Below, piece by piece: positions 15,049 through 23,949 of a stretch of 64,000 nt of DNA (its first letter is position 1; the number at the start of each line of letters is the position of its first letter). The position numbers and the translations under genes are program-made. The stretch covers positions 342,427 through 406,426 of the forward strand of contig NZ_SCKT01000002.1 of the NCBI RefSeq assembly GCF_014155765.1, written 5' to 3'. Source of the DNA: Pantoea dispersa (lineage in GTDB: Bacteria; Pseudomonadota; Gammaproteobacteria; Enterobacterales; Enterobacteriaceae). The notes below the pieces were generated by a model. The model was not told the origin of the DNA. It made no database searches and saw nothing but the letters and a program-made list of their open reading frames with translations.

Positions 15049-16584
15049 CTATTTTTTCACGGCATCACGGACCACAATCTGGCCGCCCGGTTGCATCGTC
15101 ACGCCACTGATATTTTTGCGCGTCGCATACAGATCGTCCTGATAGTAGAGCAGCACCTGCGGCGCGAGTCCGCTGATCCGCTGCTGTGCCTGGAAATAGA
15201 GCGCTTTGCGCTGGGCATCATCGAGCGTGGAGGCGGCGCTATCGATTAGCTCATCGGTACGTTTGTCGCTGAAGAAGCCGAGGTTAGCCCCGCCGGGCGC
15301 AAAGCTGCTGCTGTGATACAGCGGACGCAACTGCAGATCCGAGCCGTACAGCCCCGAGGACCAGGACGCCAGCACCGCGTCCGTACCCTGCGCGGCTTTC
15401 TCTTTGGCATCGGCAAACGCCGCTTTGGCCCATACGCCGCTCTCCATCTGGCGCACGCTGAGCTTGACGCCTATTTTGCTCCACATACCCTGCAGAACCT
15501 GCGCGGTGCGTGCGTCGGGTGCCTGCACGGCAATCGACATGGCGAAGCCGTCGGCATACCCCGCTGCCTTAAGCAGATCTTTGGCTTTCTGCACATCGTA
15601 CGGATAGTCATGCAACGCTTGGTCGTAGTTGGCATCGACCGGCGCCAGCGGGGAATTGGCTGGCTGCGCATAACCAAACTTTACTGCTTTCACCAGTGCC
15701 TGCTGGTCGGTCGCGAAGTTCAGCGCCTGGCGTACTCTGACATCGCTGAGGGCTTTACTCTGCGTATTGAGATCGATCCAGAATACCGCCGCGCCCGGCG
15801 ACTGTTTTAACTGCACGCCGGGATTATTTTTTAACATGCCGGCAAATTGCGGCGGCACCGGGTTAATAATATCGACCTGACCGGATTGCAGCGCCATATT
15901 CATGACTGACGGCTCACTGCTCCAGGTCCATTTTATTTCGTCCGGCCCGGAAGACTTGCCCCAATAGTCCGGATTCTTCTGCTCCAGGACAAATTCACCG
16001 GATTTATACTGCGCCAGTTTATAGGGTCCGGTACCGTCGGCTTTATTATTGATCGTGCCGGCTTTGTCAGCTTGTGGACTCACCATTAATCCCGGACCGG
16101 AGGCCAGCACGGTTAAAAACGCCGGATTAATTTTCTTCAGTGTAAAGGTGATGGTTAAGTCATCTTTTTTCTGCACGTCCTGAATAAAGGTGCGAATTTT
16201 CCCACTTCCGGCGAGACCGCGCTTCGTATCCAGATGACGCTGAAAGTTTTCAACGACCGCATCGGCATTAAATGGCGTGCCATCATGGAATTTAACGTTG
16301 GGACGCAGCGTAAATTCCCAGTGCAGTCCGCTGTCGTCGGCATGCCAGGAGAGCGCAAGGGCCGGCATGATTTTGCCATCGTCACCGAGCCGCGTCAGGC
16401 CTTCATACATCGGGTCCAGCACCGTGCCGGTAAAGGTCGCGGTCTGATTGCCCGGGTCCATGCTGCGCGGCGGTTCGTTTTGCATAATGACCAGCTGAGC
16501 AGCCAAAACCGATGCGCTGGAAAACGACGCCAGAATACCCGCGGCAAGTGTCAGTACCCTGAAATGCTTGATTGTGCTTTGCAT
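15049..16584 (-). CDS. Peptide/nickel-type ABC substrate-binding protein (GsiB/DppA-like)
   Basis: A 511-residue periplasmic protein of the SBP-5 family: Sec signal peptide ending VLAA, then PRSMDPGNQTATFTGTVLDP, KFHDGTPFNADAVVENF and the DVRVRQALNFATD region. The family binds oligopeptides, glutathione, nickel, opines and some oligosaccharides, so the fold alone does not give the ligand. First gene of the leftward operon; an ATPase is absent from this operon but present in the divergent one. Confidence 0.9.
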   Translation of the reverse strand: MQSTIKHFRVLTLAAGILASFSSASVLAAQLVIMQNEPPRSMDPGNQTATFTGTVLDPMYEGLTRLGDDGKIMPALALSWHADDSGLHWEFTLRPNVKFHDGTPFNADAVVENFQRHLDTKRGLAGSGKIRTFIQDVQKKDDLTITFTLKKINPAFLTVLASGPGLMVSPQADKAGTINNKADGTGPYKLAQYKSGEFVLEQKNPDYWGKSSGPDEIKWTWSSEPSVMNMALQSGQVDIINPVPPQFAGMLKNNPGVQLKQSPGAAVFWIDLNTQSKALSDVRVRQALNFATDQQALVKAVKFGYAQPANSPLAPVDANYDQALHDYPYDVQKAKDLLKAAGYADGFAMSIAVQAPDARTAQVLQGMWSKIGVKLSVRQMESGVWAKAAFADAKEKAAQGTDAVLASWSSGLYGSDLQLRPLYHSSSFAPGGANLGFFSDKRTDELIDSAASTLDDAQRKALYFQAQQRISGLAPQVLLYYQDDLYATRKNISGVTMQPGGQIVVRDAVKK

Positions 16585-16869
16585 GAAGGCCTCAGTGAAT
16601 CAGTGACAAAGAGTGAAGAGTCATTGCCCGGCAGGCAGCTGACCGTCAATGCACGCCATCGCCTGCCATACGCTTTGGTTGTGTTAACGGCAGCAGAAGA
16701 ACGGGCTCGACGCTATATAAGGCACACTCTGCAAACAAAAGCCAAGATGTCAGTTCATATATTTTACTTATAATTCGATCTGTATTCAGAAAATAAACTA
16801 AATACGCTTGAATTTGTTTTCACGGCTGATTATTGTCGGCCAAATACAGCCTATGCCGTGAGAACCCGG
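16585..16869. other. Divergent promoter region of the M81/ROK uptake locus
   Basis: 285 bp between two divergent operons. The centre (about 16755-16800) is very AT-rich and holds the inverted pair TATTTT (16760-16765) and AAAATA (16790-16795), a possible site for the ROK repressor encoded next door. No convincing -35/-10 pair or longer palindrome is visible. Confidence 0.4.
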
Positions 16870-18003
16870 ATGCTTAATGCTCATCAGCAACAAATTCTGC
16901 GTTTATTAATTGCTTCGCATGGCATGAGCCGCACGGCAATTGCGGAAAAAATGAAGCTGAGTAAAGCCGCAATCAGCACATTAATCAAAGAGATGCTTAG
17001 CGCAGGACTGCTTGAAGAGAGCATTCCGGAAAGTAACGGTCAGGGTCGGCCTTCGGTGTTATTAAAAATGCGTGCCGACAGCGCCTATTTTCTCGGTGCG
17101 TCGTTGCTCGGTGACGATGTGTATCTGGTGCTGACGGATATGCACGGCCGCATCCTGGCCAGTACCCACATGCCGCTGAATCCCGATCCTGCGCTGCTGA
17201 CTGGTGCGCTGGCCGCCGCCATTCCCGGCCTGCTTGCACAAAAGGGCATCTCCGCCGATCAGCTTATCGGGCTGGGCGTCACGCTTTCCGGCTTTGTGGA
17301 TGAAAACCAGGCGGTGTGCGTTCAGTCTGCCCTGCTGGGCTGGAAAAACGTCCCGCTGGCGGCACTGCTTAACGCGCAAACCGGTCTGGAGGTGTCACTG
17401 GAAAACGATGCCAAAGCTCTGGCGGTCAGCGAAAAGATTTTCGGCGTGGCGAAAAAGGCACAGAATTTCACCCTGATTTCCCACGGCGACGGCATTGGCT
17501 CCGCGCACTTCTTTCAGGGGCAGCTGCACCGCGGCGCGCACGGTGGGGCCGGTGAAATTGCTCACTGTACCGTAGAGCCCGGCGGGCGTCCGTGCCGCTG
17601 CGGCAAACGCGGCTGCCTTGATACGCTGGCATCGCTCACTGCGATGCGTGAAAGCATGCGTGACAAACAGCTGCCCTGCACCAGCATTGCCGAACTGGAA
17701 GCGCTGGCGGTAAAAGGCAATAGCGCCGCGATCGCAATTCTGCACCAGGCAGGTGACGCACTTGGCCTCGCCATTGCCAATATCATTCAGATGAACGATC
17801 CGGAGATGATTGTCATCGCTCATCAGCCGGATGCGTTCGACGGCCTGCTCAGAACGGTGGTGATGCAGGCGGTAGATAGTCACGTGTTGCCTTCAATCAT
17901 GGGCAAGACGCCCATCGCCAGCATGGCGATTGATCAGTTGAGCTGGGCCCGCGCCGCAGCCAGTGTGGCGGCTTACCGTTTTATCGTTCACTTACCCGAC
18001 TAG
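16870..18003 (+). CDS. ROK family transcriptional repressor
   Basis: A regulator of about 377 residues with an N-terminal winged helix (GMSRTAIAEKMKLSKAAISTL) and a C-terminal ROK sugar-binding domain whose zinc motif is PCRCGKRGCLDT. GTG 16858 is an alternative start four codons earlier. It opens the rightward operon and is 11 bp before the M81 peptidase gene. ROK repressors (NagC, Mlc, XylR) bind sugars or sugar phosphates as inducers, which hints that the locus handles a sugar-containing compound. Confidence 0.88.
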   Translation: MLNAHQQQILRLLIASHGMSRTAIAEKMKLSKAAISTLIKEMLSAGLLEESIPESNGQGRPSVLLKMRADSAYFLGASLLGDDVYLVLTDMHGRILASTHMPLNPDPALLTGALAAAIPGLLAQKGISADQLIGLGVTLSGFVDENQAVCVQSALLGWKNVPLAALLNAQTGLEVSLENDAKALAVSEKIFGVAKKAQNFTLISHGDGIGSAHFFQGQLHRGAHGGAGEIAHCTVEPGGRPCRCGKRGCLDTLASLTAMRESMRDKQLPCTSIAELEALAVKGNSAAIAILHQAGDALGLAIANIIQMNDPEMIVIAHQPDAFDGLLRTVVMQAVDSHVLPSIMGKTPIASMAIDQLSWARAAASVAAYRFIVHLPD

Positions 18004-18014
18004 CGGAGTCTGTT

Positions 18015-19457
18015 ATGCGCATTGCCTATGGTGGAATTCATACTGAATGCAGTACCTGGAACCCGGTGCTCAATTACGCCGACGACTTCCGCATCGTGCG
18101 GGGTGAAGCGATGACGACCAATCCCTATTTCGCCTTTCTGCAGGATTACGCGGCTGAATTTCTGCCGACCTTTCACGCCCGCGCCATTGCCGGTGGGCCA
18201 GTAGCACGTGTGACCTATGATGCCTTCAAACAGGAGTTTCTCCATCGGCTCGAGGCGTATTTGCCCGTGGATGGCGTTTACCTGGCGATGCACGGCGCGG
18301 TTTATGTCGAAGGGATGGAAGACGCGGAAGGCGACTGGATTAGCGCGACGCGCGAGCTGGTCGGGCCCGATTGTCCGATTAGCGTCAGCTACGATCTGCA
18401 CGGTAATGTCTCGCAGCGCATCATCGACGCGATCGATATGTTTTCGACCTACCGCACGGCACCCCATATCGATGTGGAAGAGACCATGCGCCGCTCCGTT
18501 TCGATGCTGGTCAATAGCCTGCAAAGCGGCATCCGGCCGGGTGTGGTGTGGGCGCCGATCCCCGTGGTGCTGCCAGGCGAGCGCACCAGCACGGAAGATG
18601 AACCGGCCAAAAGCCTTTACGCCAGCCTGCCCGGGATTAACTCACTTGAACATATCTGGGATGCTTCGCTGATGGTTGGCTATGTCTGGGCGGATGAGCC
18701 ACGCGCCACGGCGGCCGCCATCATGACCGGTACCGATGCCGATGTGCTGTCTGAGCAGGCGGCCAAACTGGCGCTGGCTTACTGGCAGGCGCGTGAGCAA
18801 TTTGTGTTTGGCTGCGTGACCGGCAGTACTGAAGAGTGCGTACGCATGGCGATTTCCAGCCCTGGCGGACCGGTGATTCTCGCCGACTCCGGTGATAACC
18901 CGACCGGCGGCGGCGTGGGCGATCGGGCCGATGTACTGGCCGAACTGCTGCGGCAAAATGCGCAGGATGTCATCGTTGCCGGCATTACCGATAAACCGGC
19001 CACAGAGGCGGCCTTCGCCGCGGGCGTCGGTGCCCGGCTCTCCCTGACTATCGGTGCCACGCTGGATCCTGCTGGCGGCAAAGTCAGTGGCGAGTTTGAC
19101 GTGCTACTGCTGAGTGATGATGCCCGTTCGGTTGCCCGTCAGGCGCTGCTGAAGATTGCAGGCATTACCGTGGTGGTTGCCGATCGGCGTCGTCCTTATC
19201 ACAACCTGGCAGATTTCGCCCTGCTCGGACTTGATCCGCGCCAGGCAAAAATTGTGGTGGTGAAATCCGGTTACCTGTCGCCCGAGCTGGCGCCGATTGC
19301 CAATCCCAACCTGATGGCGCTGTCGGAAGGTGTGGTCGATCAGTATGTTGAACGGCTGGTGCGCAAGCGCAAGCTGCAGCCGGCTTATCCGTTCGATACC
19401 GATTTTACCTTTGTGCCGGTCAGCACCCGCTCGGCGCGCTTTTTGGCGGCACAATGA
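18015..19457 (+). CDS. M81 family metallopeptidase (MlrC-like)
   Basis: A 480-residue protein of the MlrC family, zinc enzymes named for cleavage of linearised microcystin peptides. Seen: GGIHTECST at the start with a candidate ligand Glu11, LAMHGAVYVEGMEDAEGD, the D-x-H pair Asp127/His129 in YDLHGN, His151 in APHID, and GDNPTGGGVGDRADVLAEL. CGGAG precedes ATG 18015. It has no signal peptide, so it acts in the cytoplasm, after import by the Opp-type transporter. Its stop overlaps the transporter ATPase by 4 bp. The natural substrate is unknown; peptidase or amidohydrolase action on an unusual amide is inferred. Confidence 0.9.
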   Translation: MRIAYGGIHTECSTWNPVLNYADDFRIVRGEAMTTNPYFAFLQDYAAEFLPTFHARAIAGGPVARVTYDAFKQEFLHRLEAYLPVDGVYLAMHGAVYVEGMEDAEGDWISATRELVGPDCPISVSYDLHGNVSQRIIDAIDMFSTYRTAPHIDVEETMRRSVSMLVNSLQSGIRPGVVWAPIPVVLPGERTSTEDEPAKSLYASLPGINSLEHIWDASLMVGYVWADEPRATAAAIMTGTDADVLSEQAAKLALAYWQAREQFVFGCVTGSTEECVRMAISSPGGPVILADSGDNPTGGGVGDRADVLAELLRQNAQDVIVAGITDKPATEAAFAAGVGARLSLTIGATLDPAGGKVSGEFDVLLLSDDARSVARQALLKIAGITVVVADRRRPYHNLADFALLGLDPRQAKIVVVKSGYLSPELAPIANPNLMALSEGVVDQYVERLVRKRKLQPAYPFDTDFTFVPVSTRSARFLAAQ

Positions 19458-21250
19458 ATCGCGCTGACCCGCTGGTGCTGAGCATCGAAAATCTCACCGT
19501 CGCGTTTCGCAGCGATGACCGCTGGCGTGAGGTGGTGAAAAACGTCTCTTTTACCCTCGGGGCCGGTGAAACGCTGGCGATTGTGGGTGAGTCGGGCTCA
19601 GGCAAAAGCGTTACCTCGATGGCGATCATGCGCCTGCTGAATAGTCGTCACGCACGTATCAGCGGCAAAGTGCTGCTGAACGGCGTGGACTTGCTCACGC
19701 TGAGCGAACGTGCAATGCGCGATATCCGTGGCAATGCCATCGCGATGATATTCCAGGAGCCGATGACCAGCCTTAATCCCTCCTTCACTATCGGTCACCA
19801 GATTGCTGAGGCGCTGATCGCGCACCGCAAAATCAGCGCACGCGCCGCCCGCGAAGAGACCATCCGGCTGCTGGAGAAAGTGCGTATTCCCAACGCGGCC
19901 AAACGCTTCAGTGACTACCCGCACCACTTTTCCGGCGGCATGCGTCAGCGCGTGATGATCGCCATGGCGCTGGCGCTGCGCCCAAAACTGCTGATTGCCG
20001 ACGAGCCGACCACCGCGCTCGACGTCACGATTCAGGGTCAAATCCTTGACCTGATCAAGACCCTGCAGGAGGAGGAAGGCACCGCCGTGCTGTTCATCAC
20101 CCACGATATGGGCGTGGTGGCAGAAGTCGCCGACCGAACGCTGGTGATGTACCAGGGCGCGATGGTGGAAACCGGCAGCACCGCCGCGATTTTTTCAGCC
20201 CCGGCGGCAGAGTATACCCGCACGCTGATTGCAACCGTGCCGCAGCTGGGTGCCATGCGCGGCATCGATGGACCGCGTAAGTTTGCGCTCAACGGCGAAG
20301 CGCCGGTGGCGCAGGCGCGGCAGACGCCACAAGGGCAAACGCCGCTGCTGTCAGTGAAGAACCTCAGCACGCGCTTCAGCATTCACGAAGGGCTGTTCAG
20401 CCGTAAAACCGGTGCGGTGCACGCCGTGGAGAATATCTCGTTTGATCTGCTGCCGGGTGAAACCTTGTCGCTGGTCGGCGAATCCGGCTGTGGCAAATCC
20501 ACCACCGGCCGCTCGCTGACGCGGCTGGTGCAGCCGGCCTGCGGGCAGATTGCTTTTGACGGCAGCGACGTGCTCACCCTCTCCCGGCAAGAACTGCGCA
20601 AGCTGCGCTGCGCCATGCAGATGATTTTTCAGGATCCGTTTGCCAGCCTTAACCCGCGCATGTCAGTCCTTGAAGCCCTCACCGAACCTTTTTTACAGCA
20701 TCGGCTGGGCAGTAAGGCCGCTGCACAGAGCAAAGCGGCCGAACTGATGACGCGCGTTGGCCTGCCCGCAACTATGCTGAAACGCTATCCGCACGAATTT
20801 TCCGGCGGCCAGCGTCAGCGCATCTGCATTGCCCGTGCGCTGATGCTCGATCCGAAAATGATCATTGCCGACGAGTCGGTGTCCGCCCTTGATGTCACCG
20901 TGAAAGCGCAGATCATCAATCTGCTGCTCGATCTGCAACACAGCCTGAATCTGTCGTATCTGTTTATCTCACACGATATGGCGGTAGTAGAGCGTATCAG
21001 CCATTGTGTGGCGGTGATGCTGCTGGGAGAGATTGTTGAGATTGGACCGCGCGCGGCTATTTTTGAGAATCCGCAGCACCCATACACACAAAAACTGCTC
21101 GCGTCGGTGCCGGTGCCCGATCCGGCGCGCCGCCACTTAAAACGGTACGTGGACGTCAGCGAGCTGAAGAGCCCGGTGCGTGCCAATGGATTTGTGCCGG
21201 AAAAACGGCATTATCAGGAAGTGAGCGCCGGACACTGGGTGATGCGGTAA
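19454..21250 (+). CDS. Fused double ABC ATPase (DppD-DppF / GsiA type)
   Basis: 598 residues with two complete nucleotide-binding domains: GESGSGKS, FSGGMRQRVMIAMAL and LLIADEPTTALD in the first half; GESGCGKSTTGRS, FSGGQRQRICIARAL and MIIADESVSALD in the second. Each half ends with the oligopeptide-transporter extension. It completes the transporter whose permeases and binding protein are on the divergent operon, so both operons must be expressed together. Confidence 0.93.
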   Translation: MNRADPLVLSIENLTVAFRSDDRWREVVKNVSFTLGAGETLAIVGESGSGKSVTSMAIMRLLNSRHARISGKVLLNGVDLLTLSERAMRDIRGNAIAMIFQEPMTSLNPSFTIGHQIAEALIAHRKISARAAREETIRLLEKVRIPNAAKRFSDYPHHFSGGMRQRVMIAMALALRPKLLIADEPTTALDVTIQGQILDLIKTLQEEEGTAVLFITHDMGVVAEVADRTLVMYQGAMVETGSTAAIFSAPAAEYTRTLIATVPQLGAMRGIDGPRKFALNGEAPVAQARQTPQGQTPLLSVKNLSTRFSIHEGLFSRKTGAVHAVENISFDLLPGETLSLVGESGCGKSTTGRSLTRLVQPACGQIAFDGSDVLTLSRQELRKLRCAMQMIFQDPFASLNPRMSVLEALTEPFLQHRLGSKAAAQSKAAELMTRVGLPATMLKRYPHEFSGGQRQRICIARALMLDPKMIIADESVSALDVTVKAQIINLLLDLQHSLNLSYLFISHDMAVVERISHCVAVMLLGEIVEIGPRAAIFENPQHPYTQKLLASVPVPDPARRHLKRYVDVSELKSPVRANGFVPEKRHYQEVSAGHWVMR

Positions 21251-21270
21251 AACGCTGGCCGCGTTTTTCA
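21248..21270. terminator. Compact bidirectional terminator between convergent stop codons
   Basis: AAAACGC, a 5-nt loop and GCGTTTT give a short stem with U-runs on both strands. It fills the 17-bp gap between the ATPase stop (21248-21250) and the stop of the ROK regulator (21268-21270), using bases of both stop codons. Confidence 0.65.
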
Positions 21271-22437
21271 CTTCATCAGCACCTGGAACTGCGGATTAAA
21301 CTCATCAAAAATTGGCAGAGCCGCTGCGCCGAGGGCGGCGGTGTCGCTGCCGGTCATGCCGGTCTTGAGTCGCGTGCCGGTCAGATAGCGGCCGCGCACC
21401 GATTGGTAGAGCGGCGGCAGGCGCTGGATAATTTTATCCAGCAACACCGCAGGCATCATGCCGCCGATAATCACGCTCTCGGCATCAAAGATACACTCCA
21501 GCATATTAATACCCTGGCGCAGCGGCGTAAGCACGGTATCAATCCAGCGATCAAACAGCGCCGGATCAACCTGCAGTAAATCTTCCGGCAGCGCGCTCAT
21601 CGGGTCGAGTCCGCAGAATTCGTAAGCGGCCTGCAGCGAAACATAACGCTCCAGGCAGCCATGATTGCCGCAGTAACACTCACGTCCACCGGGTTCAACC
21701 ACCACATGCCCCACTTCACCGGCGTTGTGCGCATGGCCGCTGTACACATGGCCATCCATGATGATGCCCGCGCCCAGGCCCGTGCCAATGTACAGATAAA
21801 TAAAGGAATTAAGATGACGCGCCACGCCGTGAAAACGTTCGCCAATCGCCGCGACGGTGGCATCATTCTCCAGCGTGACCGGCAGTCCACTCATCTCAGC
21901 AAGACGCGCGGCGATATCAACATCCTCCCAGCCGTGCAGCGTGGTCGGCCCCATTGACGAGATACCCTCCACACCAAACGGCCCCGGCATCACCACGCCA
22001 ATACCCAGCACTTTTTGCCAGCGCGGCCCGGTCTGCTGTTTGATCTCCGCCAGCACCCCGGCAATGCGCGCTAATGTGGCATCCGGCTGCGGTTTTTGCA
22101 CCATAATAAGGCGGCGAAAATGGATTTCACCGGTCAGGTCCACCAGCACAATCAGTAGCGTCTGATGGTCGAGATGGATGCCGATGGAAAACGCACTGGC
22201 CGGATTCAGGGTGACCGGAATCGCCGGCTGACCGCGGCCCTGCTTGCGCGGCTGACGGCTGGTGAGCAGCTCCGCCTGCTCCAGTTCAGCGACGATATTC
22301 GAGACGGTTTGCGGCGTTAACGCGGTCAGTCGCGCCAGCTCGGCACGGGTCAGCTCACCGTGCAGGCGTATCGCTTCGATAATCACCCGACGATTGTGCG
22401 CGCGCGCATGTTCCAGATTGGTTCCCGACGTTTTCAT
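21268..22437 (-). CDS. ROK family transcriptional regulator of the sugar ABC operon
   Basis: 389 residues: an N-terminal winged helix (LTRAELARLTALTPQTVSNIV) and a ROK domain with YIGTGLGAGIIMDG and the zinc motif ECYCGNHGCLERY. It is divergent from the sugar transporter operon and the only regulator beside it, so that operon is its likely target; the 25-bp palindrome at 22643-22667 is a candidate site. Its sequence differs clearly from the ROK repressor at 16870. Confidence 0.88.
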   Translation of the reverse strand: MKTSGTNLEHARAHNRRVIIEAIRLHGELTRAELARLTALTPQTVSNIVAELEQAELLTSRQPRKQGRGQPAIPVTLNPASAFSIGIHLDHQTLLIVLVDLTGEIHFRRLIMVQKPQPDATLARIAGVLAEIKQQTGPRWQKVLGIGVVMPGPFGVEGISSMGPTTLHGWEDVDIAARLAEMSGLPVTLENDATVAAIGERFHGVARHLNSFIYLYIGTGLGAGIIMDGHVYSGHAHNAGEVGHVVVEPGGRECYCGNHGCLERYVSLQAAYEFCGLDPMSALPEDLLQVDPALFDRWIDTVLTPLRQGINMLECIFDAESVIIGGMMPAVLLDKIIQRLPPLYQSVRGRYLTGTRLKTGMTGSDTAALGAAALPIFDEFNPQFQVLMK

Positions 22438-22579
22438 CCTGCTCGCTTCCCTCTTTTAACCACCGCTGCGGACCGCCGCCTCAATATCTATGATCGGCCA
22501 CACATTTTACAACCTGTTTACCTGACAGCGGCAAAAATCTGTGCAAAGTAGTGTCGGATGGCAGCGTTGTTTTCTGCCC

Positions 22580-22595
22580 TGGCACGTCCCTTGCT
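22580..22595 (+). promoter_or_regulatory. Perfect sigma-54 (-24/-12) promoter element of the sugar ABC operon
   Basis: TGGCACG-TCCC-TTGCT matches the RpoN consensus TGGCACR-N4-TTGCW at every specified base. It is correctly oriented 106 bp upstream of the binding-protein ATG, giving a transcription start near 22606. A chance match this exact inside a short regulatory interval is unlikely. No enhancer-binding activator gene is in the neighbourhood. Confidence 0.7.
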
Positions 22596-22642
22596 TTAGC
22601 TCACTGCTGTCAGCCACTGCGCGCTGGCAATCTGTGCGCGAT

Positions 22643-22667
22643 ATTAAATCAATCAAATTGATTTAAT
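22643..22667. promoter_or_regulatory. 25-bp palindromic operator candidate
   Basis: ATTAAATCAAT, a CAA centre and ATTGATTTAAT form a perfect inverted repeat with 11-bp arms. It ends 34 bp before the binding-protein ATG and lies just downstream of the predicted sigma-54 start site, a position suited to repression by blocking transcription. The divergently encoded ROK regulator is the obvious candidate to bind it. Confidence 0.7.
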
Positions 22668-22701
22668 TAAACACCCTCTACTGCATGAAGGCGAGAACGC
22701 A

Positions 22702-23940
22702 ATGAAAAATCAGATGAAAGGTTGTTTTGCCGCCGTACTGTTCGCCTGCGCGGGCAGCGCGGCAGCGGCTACCACTACGCTTAACGCCCTGTTTATGACG
22801 CAGGCGGCCTACAGTGAAAACGATATCCGCGCCATGACGCAGGCGTTTCAGACAGCGCACCCGGACGTGCAGGTTAATCTGGAGTTTGTTCCTTACGAGG
22901 CGCTGCACGATAAGATCGTCGCGGCACGCGGCGCGGGCGGCAACGGTTACGATGTGGTGCTGTTTGATGCCATCTGGCCAGCGGAATTCAGCAAGTTCGA
23001 CCTGTTGCAGGATGTCAGCAGCCGCATCAGCGCAGATGAAAAAGAGAAAATCTTCCCCGGCGCAATGAACACCGTGGTGTTCAAAGGCAAAACACTGGGC
23101 ATGCCGTGGATCCTCGACACCAAATATCTCTATTACAACAAAGCGATGCTGGAAAAAGCTGGCATCAAAGATCTGCCGCAAACCTGGCAGCAGGTGATGG
23201 ATGATGCGCGCATCATTAAGCAGAAAAATATCGTTAAATATCCGCTGGTATGGAGCTGGTCACAGGCGGAAGCGCTGGTGTGTGACTACACCACGCTGGT
23301 CTCCGGCTTCGGCGGCAAATTCTATAATAACGGCAAGCTCGATTTCTCTACGCCAGCCTCGCTGCAGGCGGTGAAGCTGATGAAAAACTCGCTCGATGAG
23401 GGCCTGACCAACCCGGCTTCGCGCGAATATCTGGAAGAGGACGTGCGCAAAGCCTTTTCCAACGGCGATGCGGCTTTCGCGCTCAACTGGACCTACATGT
23501 ACAACATGGCCAACGATGCCAAACAGAGTAAAGTCGCCGGCCAGGTTGGCATCATGCCCGCACCCGGCGATGCGCCCAATCGTTTCGGCGCGGTCAACGG
23601 TTCGATGGGTCTGGGCATTGCCAAAGGCAGCAGCCATCCGGAGCAGGCGTGGCAGTACATCAGTTACATGACTTCGCAGCCGGTACAGAATAAATACGCC
23701 ACGCTCAGTCTGCCGATCTGGAAAAGCTCCTATCAGGATCCCGCGGTCAGTAAGAATCAGGAGAGCCTGATCGCTGCTGCCGACAAATCGCTGAATGTCA
23801 TGCTGTCGCGTCCGGAAACCGCTGATTACTCACGTCTCTCCAACACCCTGCAGCAGCAGCTGCAACAGGTTCTGGTCGGCAGCGCGACACCGGAAGCGGC
23901 CATGCAGGCGGTAGACAAAAGTGCGGCGCGTCTGCGTTAA
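22702..23940 (+). CDS. Sugar ABC transporter substrate-binding protein
   Basis: A 412-residue periplasmic protein of the MalE/UgpB family (SBP-1): signal peptide ending AGSAAAA, then YDVVLFDAIWPAEFSKFDLLQ, GMPWILDTKYLYYNKAML and NWTYMYNMAND. These are the usual sugar-binding landmarks. First gene of a five-gene operon, with AAGGCGAG before the ATG. Ligand unknown; a mono- or disaccharide or polyol is likely given the PfkB kinase in the operon. Confidence 0.9.
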   Translation: MKNQMKGCFAAVLFACAGSAAAATTTLNALFMTQAAYSENDIRAMTQAFQTAHPDVQVNLEFVPYEALHDKIVAARGAGGNGYDVVLFDAIWPAEFSKFDLLQDVSSRISADEKEKIFPGAMNTVVFKGKTLGMPWILDTKYLYYNKAMLEKAGIKDLPQTWQQVMDDARIIKQKNIVKYPLVWSWSQAEALVCDYTTLVSGFGGKFYNNGKLDFSTPASLQAVKLMKNSLDEGLTNPASREYLEEDVRKAFSNGDAAFALNWTYMYNMANDAKQSKVAGQVGIMPAPGDAPNRFGAVNGSMGLGIAKGSSHPEQAWQYISYMTSQPVQNKYATLSLPIWKSSYQDPAVSKNQESLIAAADKSLNVMLSRPETADYSRLSNTLQQQLQQVLVGSATPEAAMQAVDKSAARLR

Positions 23941-23949
23941 GGGGTCAGT

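Noticed and set aside
16741-16800. Strong NagC/Mlc-type operator for the M81 locus repressor
   Set aside because: Only a 6-bp AT-rich inverted pair is visible, too weak to call a specific site.
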